From positions 32,490,894 to 32,554,893 of the forward strand of contig OZ007575.1 in assembly GCA_963931925.1 (NCBI GenBank): a DNA stretch of 64,000 nt, written 5' to 3'. The first letter of the stretch is position 1; each line of letters opens with the position of its first letter. The DNA is from Onchidella celtica. Its lineage: Eukaryota; Mollusca; Gastropoda; Systellommatophora; Onchidiidae. Positions 12,331 through 22,387 of this stretch are shown piece by piece. The translations under genes were made by a program, and so were the position numbers. The notes under the pieces were generated by a model. The model ran no database searches and was not told where the DNA came from. It saw nothing but the letters and a program-made list of their open reading frames with translations.

Positions 12331-13372
12331 TTGTGGAGAAGAGTGGTTTTTTTTTATACCGATTATGTCTTAGGCTGTCCGCGTTCCGTGGACCAGCTAA
12401 CGTAATACTAGATATGACTATATACCGAGATGACTGTGACACTTGACGTGTGCATGGCTTGCGTAAAACGCATTTAATTAACTAGCTATCGCCTCGTGCC
12501 ATCTCATCTATACCGGATTTGATACGGAGATTAAATAAAATAAATCATATTGTTATTAAATTGAGAAAGTTCTATACTATTGTTGCATTTAAGGCAGCAC
12601 CACGCGAATTTGGAATGTAAACGTTAAGCTAATTAACTTTTCGCCGTTTTTATTTCGGCTTCATTATACGGAAATTCGTTGTAAAAAGTAAGACAGGCCA
12701 AAATTTTCATTACTCTATTACAGAGTCTGTCTTGTATTGGGGTTGGATAGTGCTTGTCCCCCTCAATTCTAGACGGTGGATGGATTCACATTTATCTTGT
12801 TCATTACTTTATGAACCATTTTTACAATCCTTTGTTGTGAATATCCTTTTTTCCACCAGCGTCATTCCTGACTGTGACCTGAACTTCTGGCAAACCTGAC
12901 GCCCTTGTCAGCGGGTCAATGAGATGAAGACATGGCAAACCAAGCTACCAGAGCTACTGCTGCCATTGGATACCACAGTATTTTAATTAACAATATATTG
13001 TGTGTGAATGTGTATATAAGCAGCAATTGTGTGTGTTGACTATATAATTATAAGCCTATTCCTTCAGTAAGGCTTCATTATTTGATAATAGTTATACTTT
13101 AATCCAGCAGTATACAGTGATATACTCATTATTATTATAGATGTTTCTGAGAATTTTGATTGTGTGCAGTAAGAATGTTTAAATAGAATAAATTCTATAG
13201 AACGTGGCATTAATAATTGTATGCTGTTTGTCCATCCAATATGCACGTTCTTAGTTAGATTTTTCTTCTCAAGCTTAAGACTCATTTTTCTACAGTACTA
13301 CTTAAGCCCCTACCACAATAACTTTGAGATTTCTTGGATCTTATCGTGTAAATTTTATTTAAAATTTTCACT

Positions 13373-13385
13373 GGGGTGGGGGATA
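13373..13385 (+). other. Polypurine tract of the non-coding LTR element
   Basis: ggggtgggggata directly precedes the TGTCA start of the 3' LTR. This is where plus-strand DNA synthesis would be primed. The tract is almost the same as the one in the neighbouring coding element at 22374-22387. Confidence 0.7.
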
Positions 13386-14715
13386 TGTCAGGGTTAGGAT
13401 TTGAATTGCCGTGCTAGGTCACGCATTGTTTATTACATGGCATCATTGATTTTGGCCAGTCCAAACGTCCTTGAACTATTCCCGTGGACAGTTTGTTTTT
13501 GTAACGCTTTTCTTAGAGATGGAAAGAAAGTGGGTCAAGATAGAACGAATGGATAAATTAACAGTGACGATGCAGTTTGCAACCCCGTAGTTTGGGTGTA
13601 CTTTAACAGGGAAAGACGGGGCGAATAAGGAGTGAAGAAATTCGTACATAAAACGTTTAGGGTGTAGAGACTTTGCGAAAGGTTTTGACATCCTAGGTCT
13701 GACTTTGTCTGTTACTATTAATAGAATCTATTGGCGCTGCGAGCGGAGCTCGAAGTGGATGCACCAATCAAATTTGAGCAGTCACGTGAGTTGCAGAAGA
13801 TAAGCGGGAGCATCTTTATGCTACCTCACTTCCATGTAGAGTTTCCAGCTACGAAGGTGGTCGGCTAGGGGTTCAGCCAGAGAGAACCAACAGACTGTTA
13901 ACGTCATGTCTATGTCCTGGATAGACAATGAAAATAATCCACAGCTATTTTCTCCAGTTCCCTGAAATCGTTTCAGGGAACCAATCGTAAGTTTCATCAA
14001 AATGATTCGAGATGATGTGAATCTGACCCTAACTTTCCAGTAGAAGTGCGACCAAAGGAATGCAAGACCATAAAGTTTTACTTGCAATTAAGATCTAGAA
14101 CGAGTGACTGATATACACATTTGTAAATTGTAATTGATGTGTCTGGATGAGGCTGGGGATTGCCAGCCCATCCTAGAACAGATCTAGATTAGATCTATCT
14201 TAACTACGTCAGTGTGTCTTGACGGTTTGATCCTTTATAAGCAGTTAAATGAGTTAATATTGTCGTCTGAGACATAAGGATATTATTTGTGAAGTAGTAG
14301 GCAGTCTATATTTCTGAAGATGAATAATTACTAAGTAAACTGTGTATGAATCAGAATGATATAGAGTTTCAAATCTCTTAAGGATCTAGAGGAGATTTAT
14401 AGTTATGTATTTTAGTATTTTCATTTGATGCTGCAATGTTGTCTTTTAATATGTAAACGATAGACGAAATTGTTAGGAATTTTAAGTAATAAATTTGTGG
14501 CCCTACAAGGTCCTTGATATAACCTACTCGAAATTGTTATTAGTGTATGTGGCATGGTATGGCAGAGTAATTTCTAAAACCTCTCGATATTTATTAAAAA
14601 TGCAGTCGAACACGTAAATTTATAATTAACCATCCCCGTAAAACACGAGCACAGTAATCCCCATCTGTAACACCCTTCTTTGAACTCGTAACACTCGAGG
14701 ACCCAGCTCGTAACA
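13386..14715 (+). repeat. 3' LTR of the non-coding element
   Basis: 1330 bases, the same length as the 5' LTR and with no difference noticed by eye. It ends GTAACA at 14715 and is followed by the target duplication ccgag. Confidence 0.92.
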
Positions 14716-14764
14716 CCGAGCATCAGCTAAAGAGGTCAAAAAATCAATTAAAAAAGACAAAGAG

Positions 14765-15980
14765 TGTCACGAGTGGAGTGAGTGCAATTAAGGGGATTGC
14801 TACAGAGCGGGTGTAGAGTAAGAAAGGCTCACGGTAGACAAGTAAGTTAAGCGTGCTGTTGTGAGTAGTGGGAGGGGTCTGAATGAGGCGAAAGCGCTGT
14901 ATTACTGTCACTGCAAGTTAGAAGGTCCTACGGAACGGACCTGTGAATAAGAGCCCATCGGGCAGACATAAGGGGAGCAGTCGAGAAGACTAGTGAGACT
15001 AGAGAGTCTTTCCAGTGATGACTGGTACGTAGAACGTTGATTGATTATTATGATTGATGTATTATATTATATTCGTCTATTACCATGATGTAAATAAGCA
15101 TATGTGAGGAATGTGGAAGTCCTTGATATTGGATATAGCAATGTGCGCCATGAGCGATAGATGAAAGTGAGTTCATGGATTTGTAGCGCGAGTGAGTAGT
15201 GTGTACTCCGATGGAGGTGTGTTACCGTAAGATGTGTGGTGAGTGAAAGGTGAACTAGTGTGTGTACGCTTCATGGGTTGTAAGGAGAGGTGGAGTGAAT
15301 AGAAATGGTAGGGTATTATACCAATGTAATGTTATTCTTGTAGGTGTCGAGGACGGGCCGCAGAGCCACCTCGATGAGCACAGGGGATAGGCCAGCATAG
15401 GGCCGGAGGCCACACATAGGCCAGAAGTGAGGCTGTCAGTGCAGGACAGTAGAGGCACATAAAGTCGTGGTAGTCAGGCCACGGACAGGGACGTAGATAT
15501 GAGCGTGAATGTGATAATGCACTATTGCCATGTTGAGGGACTAGTGGACTAATAATGTACTGGTGAAATAATAATGTCTATTGAAATAATAATGTCTGTT
15601 GAAATGATAATGTGTTATTGCCCTGCTGAGGTGCTAGGGGCGTGCTAAGGTGTATGACAATAGGAAGGTGATATTGAGAGGCTGCGGTGCCAGTGAATTA
15701 CTAATGTGCTGTTAAGACCCTGAGGGGAGAGGCTGAGGCCGAAGTGCCTTTAGGAGTAACTACCGGATTGTGGATCCGAGGGAGAGTGTGTGTGAGAATA
15801 AGGCCGTTGTACGGCAGTTAATTGCAATAATATAATATATGTAATTGCGCTATTATCTGTGTAATTATGTTTAATAAATGTGTGAGTCTGATGGATTGTT
15901 CTGTTAAGTGTTAAACTCGTTTGTTCGTGATTGTTGTCCTGTCATAAACTATTACATCTCCCAGTCTGGGATTTGTGACA
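14765..15980 (+). repeat. 5' LTR of the Gmr1-like element
   Basis: 1216 bases, TGTCACGAGTGG to TTTGTGACA. It carries 5 extra bases near 14995-15010 ('gagactagagag' against 'gagagag') and one G/A difference near 14908 relative to the 3' LTR. 'aataaatgtgtgag' near 15870 could serve as the polyadenylation signal. Confidence 0.93.
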
Positions 15981-15981
15981 C

Positions 15982-15994
15982 TGGGGGCTCGTCC
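15982..15994 (+). other. Primer-binding site, tRNA-Pro type
   Basis: TGGGGGCTCGTCC begins one base after the 5' LTR. The same 13 bases open the well-known proline-tRNA primer-binding site of murine leukaemia virus, so the primer here is probably tRNA-Pro. The match stops after 13 bases. Confidence 0.75.
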
Positions 15995-16675
15995 TGTTTA
16001 CCTGTGGTCATTTTGACATTGTGTATTCGTTATATCTAGTTGTTTTTCTGTTGTGCTAGGAATTCATGCTGTTGTCTTTGTTCGTGGGATGAATGGAATT
16101 TTCATGATATGATTTATGTATATTTATAGATATGTATTGATGCATGTATTTTGATGAATATGTATTAATGTGTATTTAAATTTCTGCAGAGTGTGCGTGC
16201 AGCCTGAGGAGACAAGCAGCCAGAGCTCCGATTAAGGGGAGGAGTTAAACTCAAAATTCGAAGTTAAGTGAAACTGAAATTTTGTACCCTGGATTGGGGG
16301 CTGTTCCTTTAATCTGTCTTTTTCTCTGTTTTTGCTGTTTTCGTTTGCTGTGTTGAACCTAGTTTATCCTTTAAAAAAAAAAGGTGTGATAAACTTGGAA
16401 CTTCGTTCATCACGGTGAACATTCTGTAGGGCTTTGTTAGTGTTTAGTTGTAGCGTCGATATCTTCTCTGTTCCGCAGGAAGACGTATTCTCTTGTCCCT
16501 CTTTCTACCTATCTATAGATACGTTCTTTTTTTTCAGACTCTGTTCTTGTTCGTACCGTGTTGTGTAATCGGCGTAGTAGGTTGCATTTTTTTTTCCATT
16601 ATAGTTTTTTTTGTAGAAGCTTGTCCTAGTCTGGTTCGTTCTCCTTGACGTACTTGTGGTCCTTCTACTGAATTT

Positions 16676-17400
16676 CCTTATTCTTGTCTTTTCTACTCTT
16701 TTTTATTATTAATAGTGCAGCACATTTTATGAATATAGAATTAGTTGTGATGTAAAGGTAAACTTCTGAATTGTATTTGATACAAGTAGGTGTGGTTATA
16801 TCTGGTGTGATCTCAGGTCTCTGGTCGTATCGTTAGTGATCATACCGACAGGTTGGTCGTCTTATAATAGATACCATAACCATAAATCTGTGAAATGGCG
16901 GAACTCCAACAACTAATGAAGTTGCTGAGCTTCTAACTCCTTTAACTTAAACTCCCTTTCCTGTTCCTTATCCTTAGCCTCCTTTTCCTGTTGCTTATCC
17001 TTAGCCTGTCTTTCCTCTTCTCTCTGTCGCTCTTGAGCCTCTTTTTCTCGCTCTCTATCCTTAGCCCGCTCATCGCGCAAATCCGCCTGCTGTTCTTTAA
17101 TCCAGCCGCGTAGCTCCTCTCCCTCCAGGCCAAGTTCCTTATCCAACTTCATTAGTTGTTGGAGTTCCGCCATTTCACAGATTTATGGTTATGGTATGTA
17201 TTAAAAAAAACGGCTAACCTGTCGGTATGATAACTAACGACACGACCAGAGACCTGAGATCACACCAGATATAACAATACCCGGTTGTCTCAAATACAAT
17301 TCAGAAATTTACCTTTACAGCACAACTAATTCTATATCTATAAAATGCATAGCACTATTAATTATAAAAGAAAATAGAAACGACAAGGATGAAGAAATAC
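16676..17400. repeat. Foldback (inverted duplication) over the gag start
   Basis: The leader and first codons of gag run forward to about 16921, with an ATG at 16893 opening MAELQQLMK. The sequence then switches strand. 16922-17173 is the reverse complement of the gag N-terminal coding region, with its own ATG at 17173. 17174-17395 is the reverse complement of the leader. Forward gag resumes near 17401. The leader arms (about 16676-16892 and 17174-17395) are related but clearly diverged, so the inverted part came from a different or older copy. Reading from the ATG at 16893 hits a stop within about 13 codons. The cause could be strand switching during reverse transcription, or a misassembly. 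Confidence 0.85.
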
Positions 17401-17456
17401 AACTTGGCCTGGAGGGAGAGGAGCTACGCGGCTGGATTAAAGAACAGCAGGCGGAT

Positions 17457-20400
17457 TTGCGCGATGAGCGTGCTAAGGATAGAGAGCGAGAAAAAGAGGC
17501 TAAGGATAAGGAAGAGGAGAGGGAGTTTAAGTTAAAGGAGTTAGAGGCTCAGCAACAGGAGAGAGAGGCTAAGGATAAGGAGCAGGAAAGAGAGTTTAAG
17601 TTAAAGGAGATAGAGGCGCAAGTAAAGATCGCCGAGTTGGAAATCAAAAAGAATGCGCCAACAGAAACAGTTGAGCGGCAGGTACACAATAAAGGTGGCG
17701 TTAGGATTAAGCTCCCTACGTTCGACGACCGGAAGGACGACATAGACGCCTTCCTTTACAGGTTCGAACTGAACGCACAATTGCAATGGGGGGCAAATAA
17801 GGAATTATGGGCCACGTACCTGGCGTCGCTATTGCAGGGGCGAGCGTTAACCTACTTTAAAGAGCTACAGCGCGAAGACGTGCAAGATTACGATAAGCTG
17901 AAGGCTTTGCTGCTTCGCCGATTTGCGCGTACCGAGGAATATTTCCGGGAGCAGTTTAGGCGGGCACGTGCAGATACCAGGGAGGACTTTGCTGCCTTCG
18001 TCGCGAGACTAACGGAGTATTTCGCGAACTGGGTAGACTTGGCGCATGTGGGCGCGGATTTTGCTAAACTGAAAGACTTAATGATCCGTGACCAGCTGTA
18101 CGCGTCGTGCCACAAAGATCTGGTGGCTTTCCTGAAAGAGAACGAACCCGCGACGGTGCAGGAGGCGTCTAAGTTGGCGGAAGCATACCGTACGGCACAT
18201 CCGTCCAAACCAGTCGCCAGGGCGTACGTCCAAGATGCTGGGTACGTCGCCGTTGTCGAGGGGTCGCCGGCAGGACTTAGGGACAGGTCGCGTCAGCGTG
18301 GTGCCTATAGTGGGCAAGCCCAGGGGCAGCGTAGGGGCTATCACCAATCACCGGCATATGGATCCGGTAAGTTTGACCGAGCAGGAGGGCTAGGTCGCGG
18401 TAATGGCCGGGGGCGAGTTGTGACCTTTGCCGATGACCGACGGCATAGGGACTCTAGTTCCGGTCGCGATGGGTCACGGGGACCCAGGCCTAGTGCAGCA
18501 CAGGGAGCGGAGTGTTGGACTTGCGGACGCGTGGGTCACTTTTCACGCGAGTGTAGGGCCGCGAAGTGTTGGAACTGCGGTAGAGCAGATCACATCAGCG
18601 TGAATTGCCCTGCAGGTAGGATAGCGGCGAACGTGGACAGTAGCTCCAGTCCATGTTCCCCAAATAAATTTCATCATGCGGCTGCGTGTGTTACATCGGA
18701 CAACGGAGGCGGACAGTATTCTAAGTGTCCCAGTTGTGAGAAGTTATTATCTTCCGGTGTTTTACCTTGTGGGAGAAAGATCCCCGTTATAAATTCATGT
18801 CATACAGGAGGTGGTCTTAGGGTTTATCCGGGGTTTGTTGGGGACGAACCGGTCTCGGTTTTACGAGATACAGGATCTACCGTTGTGGGAGTGCATAGAG
18901 ACTGCATTCGGGATTCACAGCTTACAGGTGAGACTGTCCCGTGCATCCAATTTTCGGGGGCCATTGAGAAATTACCCATGGCAAGAATAATGATAGATAC
19001 ACCTTTCCTTAGCGGGGAAGTCGAAGCAGTCGTTGGTTGTTTTCCAGGCGCCCAGCTCATCATTGGGAATGTATCACGGGTAGTTTCCCCTTCCGATGAG
19101 AACGTGCAAGCATGGTCGCAATCAAAAGGTATTGACTTTTGCGCCGCGGTCGAAACACGTCGACGGGTAGCTGATAAAGATAAGATTAGACCTTTGGCTA
19201 CGCCAGCGGTCAACCTAGATATCACGCCAGAGCGCTTGGCGAGATTACAAAGGGAGGATCCATCATTAAACCCATGTTTTGGGGAAGCGCGAACCGAGAA
19301 AACGAGGAAATATAAAAACGGGTCATCTTCTTTTTTTGTCCAGGGGGGCATTCTGTTCCGTATGTACGTCACAGTGGCTTCCGTTCAAAAGCAGGTCGTC
19401 GTGCCACGGTCGTTAATTGCTACAGTATTGCGTCTGGCCCATGATGTTCCATTAGCGGGTCATATGGGAAGTGCTAGAACCAAGGAGAGAGTTCTGAAAG
19501 ATTTTTATTGGCCATCGATACATAGAGATGTACGGCTGTATTGTAAGACGTGCAGTGCGTGCCAAAAGACGACGCATAAGGGTCGTACACCCCAGACTCC
19601 TCTTCAGAAGATCCCCACGGTCTCGGAACCGTTTAAAAAGGTCTCGATAGACCTTGTTGGCCCCATTCACCCAGCGACCGATAGGGGGAATCGATTTTTC
19701 TTAACGGTCATATGTAATGCTACGAGATGGCCAGAGGCGGTTCCTCTGCGGACCATAACGTCTGAGGCAGTCGCGGAAGCGTTGTTTGCAATTTTCGCTA
19801 GGGTAGGAATACCAGAGCAAATTCTGTCTGATAGGGGCGCGCAAGTTACGTCGCAGATGATGAAGGAATTGTTCCGCTTATTCAGCATACAACCCATCAC
19901 TACCACCCCTTATCATCCGCAGGCTAATGGCATGTGCGAGAGATTGAACTCGACGTTAAAGTCGATGCTGCGTAAGGTAGCTGCTGATCGCCTTAAAGAT
20001 TGGGATAGATATATCCCTGCAGTGTTATTCGCGTACAGAGAGGTACGGCAGGAGTCAACGGGATTCTCGCCGTTCGAAATGATGTACGGTCGTAGTCCTA
20101 GGGGCCCAACTGATGTTCTTCGGGACATGATGACGTCGCCATCATCGGGAGACGATGAGCAGATTTCGGTGTTTCAGTACCTTGTTGATTTAAGAGAAAG
20201 ACTATCTTCAGCGCGCACTATAGCAGAAGAAGCTTCTGGTATCGCTTCGAAAAGAGCAAAAGACTATAAAGATAGAGGTTCCAAACTGAGAATTTTAAAG
20301 CCAGGAGACAAGGTTCTGTTGTTGTTACCTACGGACCATAATAAGTTATTGATGACATGGAAAGGCCCCTATGTTATTGAGCGAGTTGTTTCAAAGGTAG

Positions 20401-20828
20401 ATTACGCTATCCACATTGATGGAGCGAGTAAGGTTTTCCATGTTAATATGCTACAGAGATTTTATGAGAGACCACAGTATCTGTGTGCACAGACAAGACC
20501 AGAGGAGACTGTCTTCTCTATTGCTTGCACGGGGGTCGTAGACCAGTTGGACTGTGACGTAAGCGACACCGAGGCGCAGGAAGAGTTACAAATTCAATTG
20601 CCGGAGTTAACTGCGACACAAGGTTACAGGGACGTAAAAATTAACCCTGACCTTACGAGTTCAAGGAGTAGGGAACTTGAGACCCTGTTAGCGTCATTTC
20701 CGGATGTTGTTACGGATTTGCCGGGTCGCACTACGGTGATCCAGCACCAAATAAAGTTGACTTCGGATAAGCCAGTATTTCTTAGACCGTATCCGCAACG
20801 TATCTATCTCTTTTTCGTCGAGAGATAG
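17457..20828 (+). CDS. Gag-protease-integrase polyprotein of the Gmr1-like element
   Basis: One open frame of 1123 codons. The start is not real: the frame is open back to the foldback junction near 17401, and true gag begins upstream. Visible parts: charged Glu/Lys/Arg coiled coil (1-66); capsid (about 85-248), whose second half has the layout of the SCAN domain; two zinc knuckles, CWTCGRVGHFSREC (353-366) and CWNCGRADHISVNC (371-384); aspartic protease with RDTGST (Asp471); integrase zinc site with His662, His669, Cys699 and Cys702; integrase core Asp732, Asp792, Glu828 with 35 residues between the last two; and a GPY/F module, WKGPY (968-972). The frame ends just as the RT N-terminal segment begins, through a frameshift near 20810. 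Confidence 0.9.
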   Translation: MRDERAKDREREKEAKDKEEEREFKLKELEAQQQEREAKDKEQEREFKLKEIEAQVKIAELEIKKNAPTETVERQVHNKGGVRIKLPTFDDRKDDIDAFLYRFELNAQLQWGANKELWATYLASLLQGRALTYFKELQREDVQDYDKLKALLLRRFARTEEYFREQFRRARADTREDFAAFVARLTEYFANWVDLAHVGADFAKLKDLMIRDQLYASCHKDLVAFLKENEPATVQEASKLAEAYRTAHPSKPVARAYVQDAGYVAVVEGSPAGLRDRSRQRGAYSGQAQGQRRGYHQSPAYGSGKFDRAGGLGRGNGRGRVVTFADDRRHRDSSSGRDGSRGPRPSAAQGAECWTCGRVGHFSRECRAAKCWNCGRADHISVNCPAGRIAANVDSSSSPCSPNKFHHAAACVTSDNGGGQYSKCPSCEKLLSSGVLPCGRKIPVINSCHTGGGLRVYPGFVGDEPVSVLRDTGSTVVGVHRDCIRDSQLTGETVPCIQFSGAIEKLPMARIMIDTPFLSGEVEAVVGCFPGAQLIIGNVSRVVSPSDENVQAWSQSKGIDFCAAVETRRRVADKDKIRPLATPAVNLDITPERLARLQREDPSLNPCFGEARTEKTRKYKNGSSSFFVQGGILFRMYVTVASVQKQVVVPRSLIATVLRLAHDVPLAGHMGSARTKERVLKDFYWPSIHRDVRLYCKTCSACQKTTHKGRTPQTPLQKIPTVSEPFKKVSIDLVGPIHPATDRGNRFFLTVICNATRWPEAVPLRTITSEAVAEALFAIFARVGIPEQILSDRGAQVTSQMMKELFRLFSIQPITTTPYHPQANGMCERLNSTLKSMLRKVAADRLKDWDRYIPAVLFAYREVRQESTGFSPFEMMYGRSPRGPTDVLRDMMTSPSSGDDEQISVFQYLVDLRERLSSARTIAEEASGIASKRAKDYKDRGSKLRILKPGDKVLLLLPTDHNKLLMTWKGPYVIERVVSKVDYAIHIDGASKVFHVNMLQRFYERPQYLCAQTRPEETVFSIACTGVVDQLDCDVSDTEAQEELQIQLPELTATQGYRDVKINPDLTSSRSRELETLLASFPDVVTDLPGRTTVIQHQIKLTSDKPVFLRPYPQRIYLFFVER

Positions 20829-20850
20829 AGTCATAAAGGAAGTTGAGTCA

Positions 20851-22032
20851 ATGTTGAAGTTAGATGTGATAGAACCATCAACATCGCCGTATTCATCACC
20901 CATCGTCCTCGTGAAAAAACTTGATGGATCGGTGCGGTTCTGTATTGATTTTCGAAGATTGAACACTATTACGGTAGGCGATAGGGAGCCTATTCCGTTT
21001 CAGGAGGAATTAATAGCTTCATTGTCCGGGTCCACGTGGTTTTCCAAGATAGATTTAACGAAAGGTTATTGGGAAATCCCGCTTACTGAGGATTCTAAAC
21101 AGTACACGGCGTTCCAAACGCCCAGTGGATTATTCCAATTTAAGGTCATGCCATTTGGGTTGGTAAACGCGCCAGCGACGTTTGCACGATTAATGAGACT
21201 AGTGTTGAAGGACATACCTAATGTCGTGTCATTCTTTGACGATATAGCATGTCATACGCCGACATGGTCTGATCATATTCAGACACTAACAGTAATTTTT
21301 CAACGATTACGTCATTTTGGGTTAACTGCTAAACCCGCAAAGATGGATTTGGCATGTCCAGAGATAGTATTCTTAGGACATATTGTGGGTAGAGGTGTTC
21401 AGAGACCTGAAGAAACAAAAATTGACAAGTTAGTAGGGTTGCAAATCCCTAAAACAAAGAAACAAGTGAGAAGCTTAGTGGGAATTTTAAATTATTACAG
21501 AAAGTTCATTCCAAATTTTTCCTCCTTGTCATCTTCTCTTACTGACCTTACTAAGAAGGGACAACCCGATAAGGTCCAGTGGACGTCTGAATGTCAGACA
21601 TCATTTGATAATTTGGTGACAGCATTATCATCGTCACCCATTCTGATATTACCCGATTTTCGATCTAATTTTATCCTCAGAACGGATGCGTCGGACTCTG
21701 GTGTCGGCGCTTGTCTTCTACAGGAGAAGAACGAATGTCTCCATCCTGTATGTTATGTCAGTAGGAAGTTATTGCAGAGAGAAAGAAAGTATTCTGTGAT
21801 AGAGCGTGAGTGTCTTGCCATTGTGTGGTCCGTCCAGAAATTAGGACGTTATCTCATGGGACGAGAATTTTGTATCCAGACAGACCACAAGCCACTGACA
21901 TTTTTGTCGAAGAATCGTTCGTCCAGCCCACGCTTGTCTAGATGGGCATTGGCTTTGCAGCCGTATACCTTCGTTATTCAACCAATTCCAGGAACCAGCA
22001 ATCATATCGCCGACTACCTTAGTCGAGCCTAG
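20851..22032 (+). CDS. Reverse transcriptase-RNase H of the Gmr1-like element
   Basis: A frame of 393 codons, +1 relative to the upstream frame. The open frame extends a little before the ATG at 20851, so RT would be reached by a shift near 20810. RT blocks: SPIVLVKKLDGSVRFCIDFR, Asp68 in WFSKIDLTKGYW, MPFGLVNAPATF, and the catalytic box FFDDIA (Asp130, Asp131), with Phe in place of the common Tyr or Val. RNase H follows with LRTDASDSGVG (first Asp near 278), IERECLAIVW and IQTDHKPL. It ends ...IADYLSRA, then a stop at 22030. No integrase follows, and 22033-22373 is non-coding before the purine tract. Domain content and sequence type are Ty3/gypsy. Confidence 0.92.
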   Translation: MLKLDVIEPSTSPYSSPIVLVKKLDGSVRFCIDFRRLNTITVGDREPIPFQEELIASLSGSTWFSKIDLTKGYWEIPLTEDSKQYTAFQTPSGLFQFKVMPFGLVNAPATFARLMRLVLKDIPNVVSFFDDIACHTPTWSDHIQTLTVIFQRLRHFGLTAKPAKMDLACPEIVFLGHIVGRGVQRPEETKIDKLVGLQIPKTKKQVRSLVGILNYYRKFIPNFSSLSSSLTDLTKKGQPDKVQWTSECQTSFDNLVTALSSSPILILPDFRSNFILRTDASDSGVGACLLQEKNECLHPVCYVSRKLLQRERKYSVIERECLAIVWSVQKLGRYLMGREFCIQTDHKPLTFLSKNRSSSPRLSRWALALQPYTFVIQPIPGTSNHIADYLSRA

Positions 22033-22373
22033 GGGAAGAGTTCAGGAGCTTATACATCGGAGGACAGGAACATTGACAGGATCTGTGTGAATGAGTCGAC
22101 TTTAAAATATTGACATTATAAATATGATATGAAGAATGGTTGATAGGTTGATTGGTTTTTGATTCTGTATTAGGTATTGTGTTTAGTTAGCTATTGATGA
22201 TGTGATACATATATGCATATTGCAGGGCATATTGATCCCCATATTTTCCCCTGATTTCGGTATTTTATATACTAGGGGAACTGCTAGGTCATTTTTTTAG
22301 TGTACGTATTGCTCACGCTCACTCGTTGACAGTCATCTTGATGCGATTTGAAATTAATTGCATTAATTTTTTT

Positions 22374-22387
22374 GGGGTGGGGGATGA
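22374..22387 (+). other. Polypurine tract of the Gmr1-like element
   Basis: ggggtgggggatga abuts the 3' LTR start at 22388. Except for its last bases it equals the tract of the non-coding element at 13373-13385. Confidence 0.75.

Larger units (their letters stand above)
9652..14715 (+). mobile_element. Non-coding LTR retrotransposon (LARD-like)
   Basis: A 5064-bp element with two 1330-bp LTRs that start TGTCAGGG and end GTAACA. The flanks are an exact 5-bp target duplication, ccgag (9647-9651 and 14716-14720). The 2404-bp interior (10982-13385) has no gag or pol reading frame, so it must move with proteins from another element. A possible primer-binding site, tggagagggaccc, begins at 10983, one base after the LTR. 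A purine tract, ggggtgggggata, lies at 13373-13385 against the 3' LTR. The LTRs looked the same over the parts I compared, so the insertion is young. It sits inside the LINE endonuclease/RT linker. Confidence 0.92.

Noticed and set aside
9652..14715. Long direct repeats read as a segmental duplication
   Set aside because: TG...CA ends, a purine tract, a likely primer site and an exact 5-bp target duplication show that they are LTRs of one element.
16913..17173. Minus-strand charged open frame as a separate coiled-coil gene
   Set aside because: It is the gag N-terminus of the Gmr1-like element lying in the inverted arm of the foldback.
20790..20850. Programmed frameshift between integrase and RT
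   Set aside because: No slippery heptamer or clear downstream structure was seen. A single-base indel in a T run explains it more simply.
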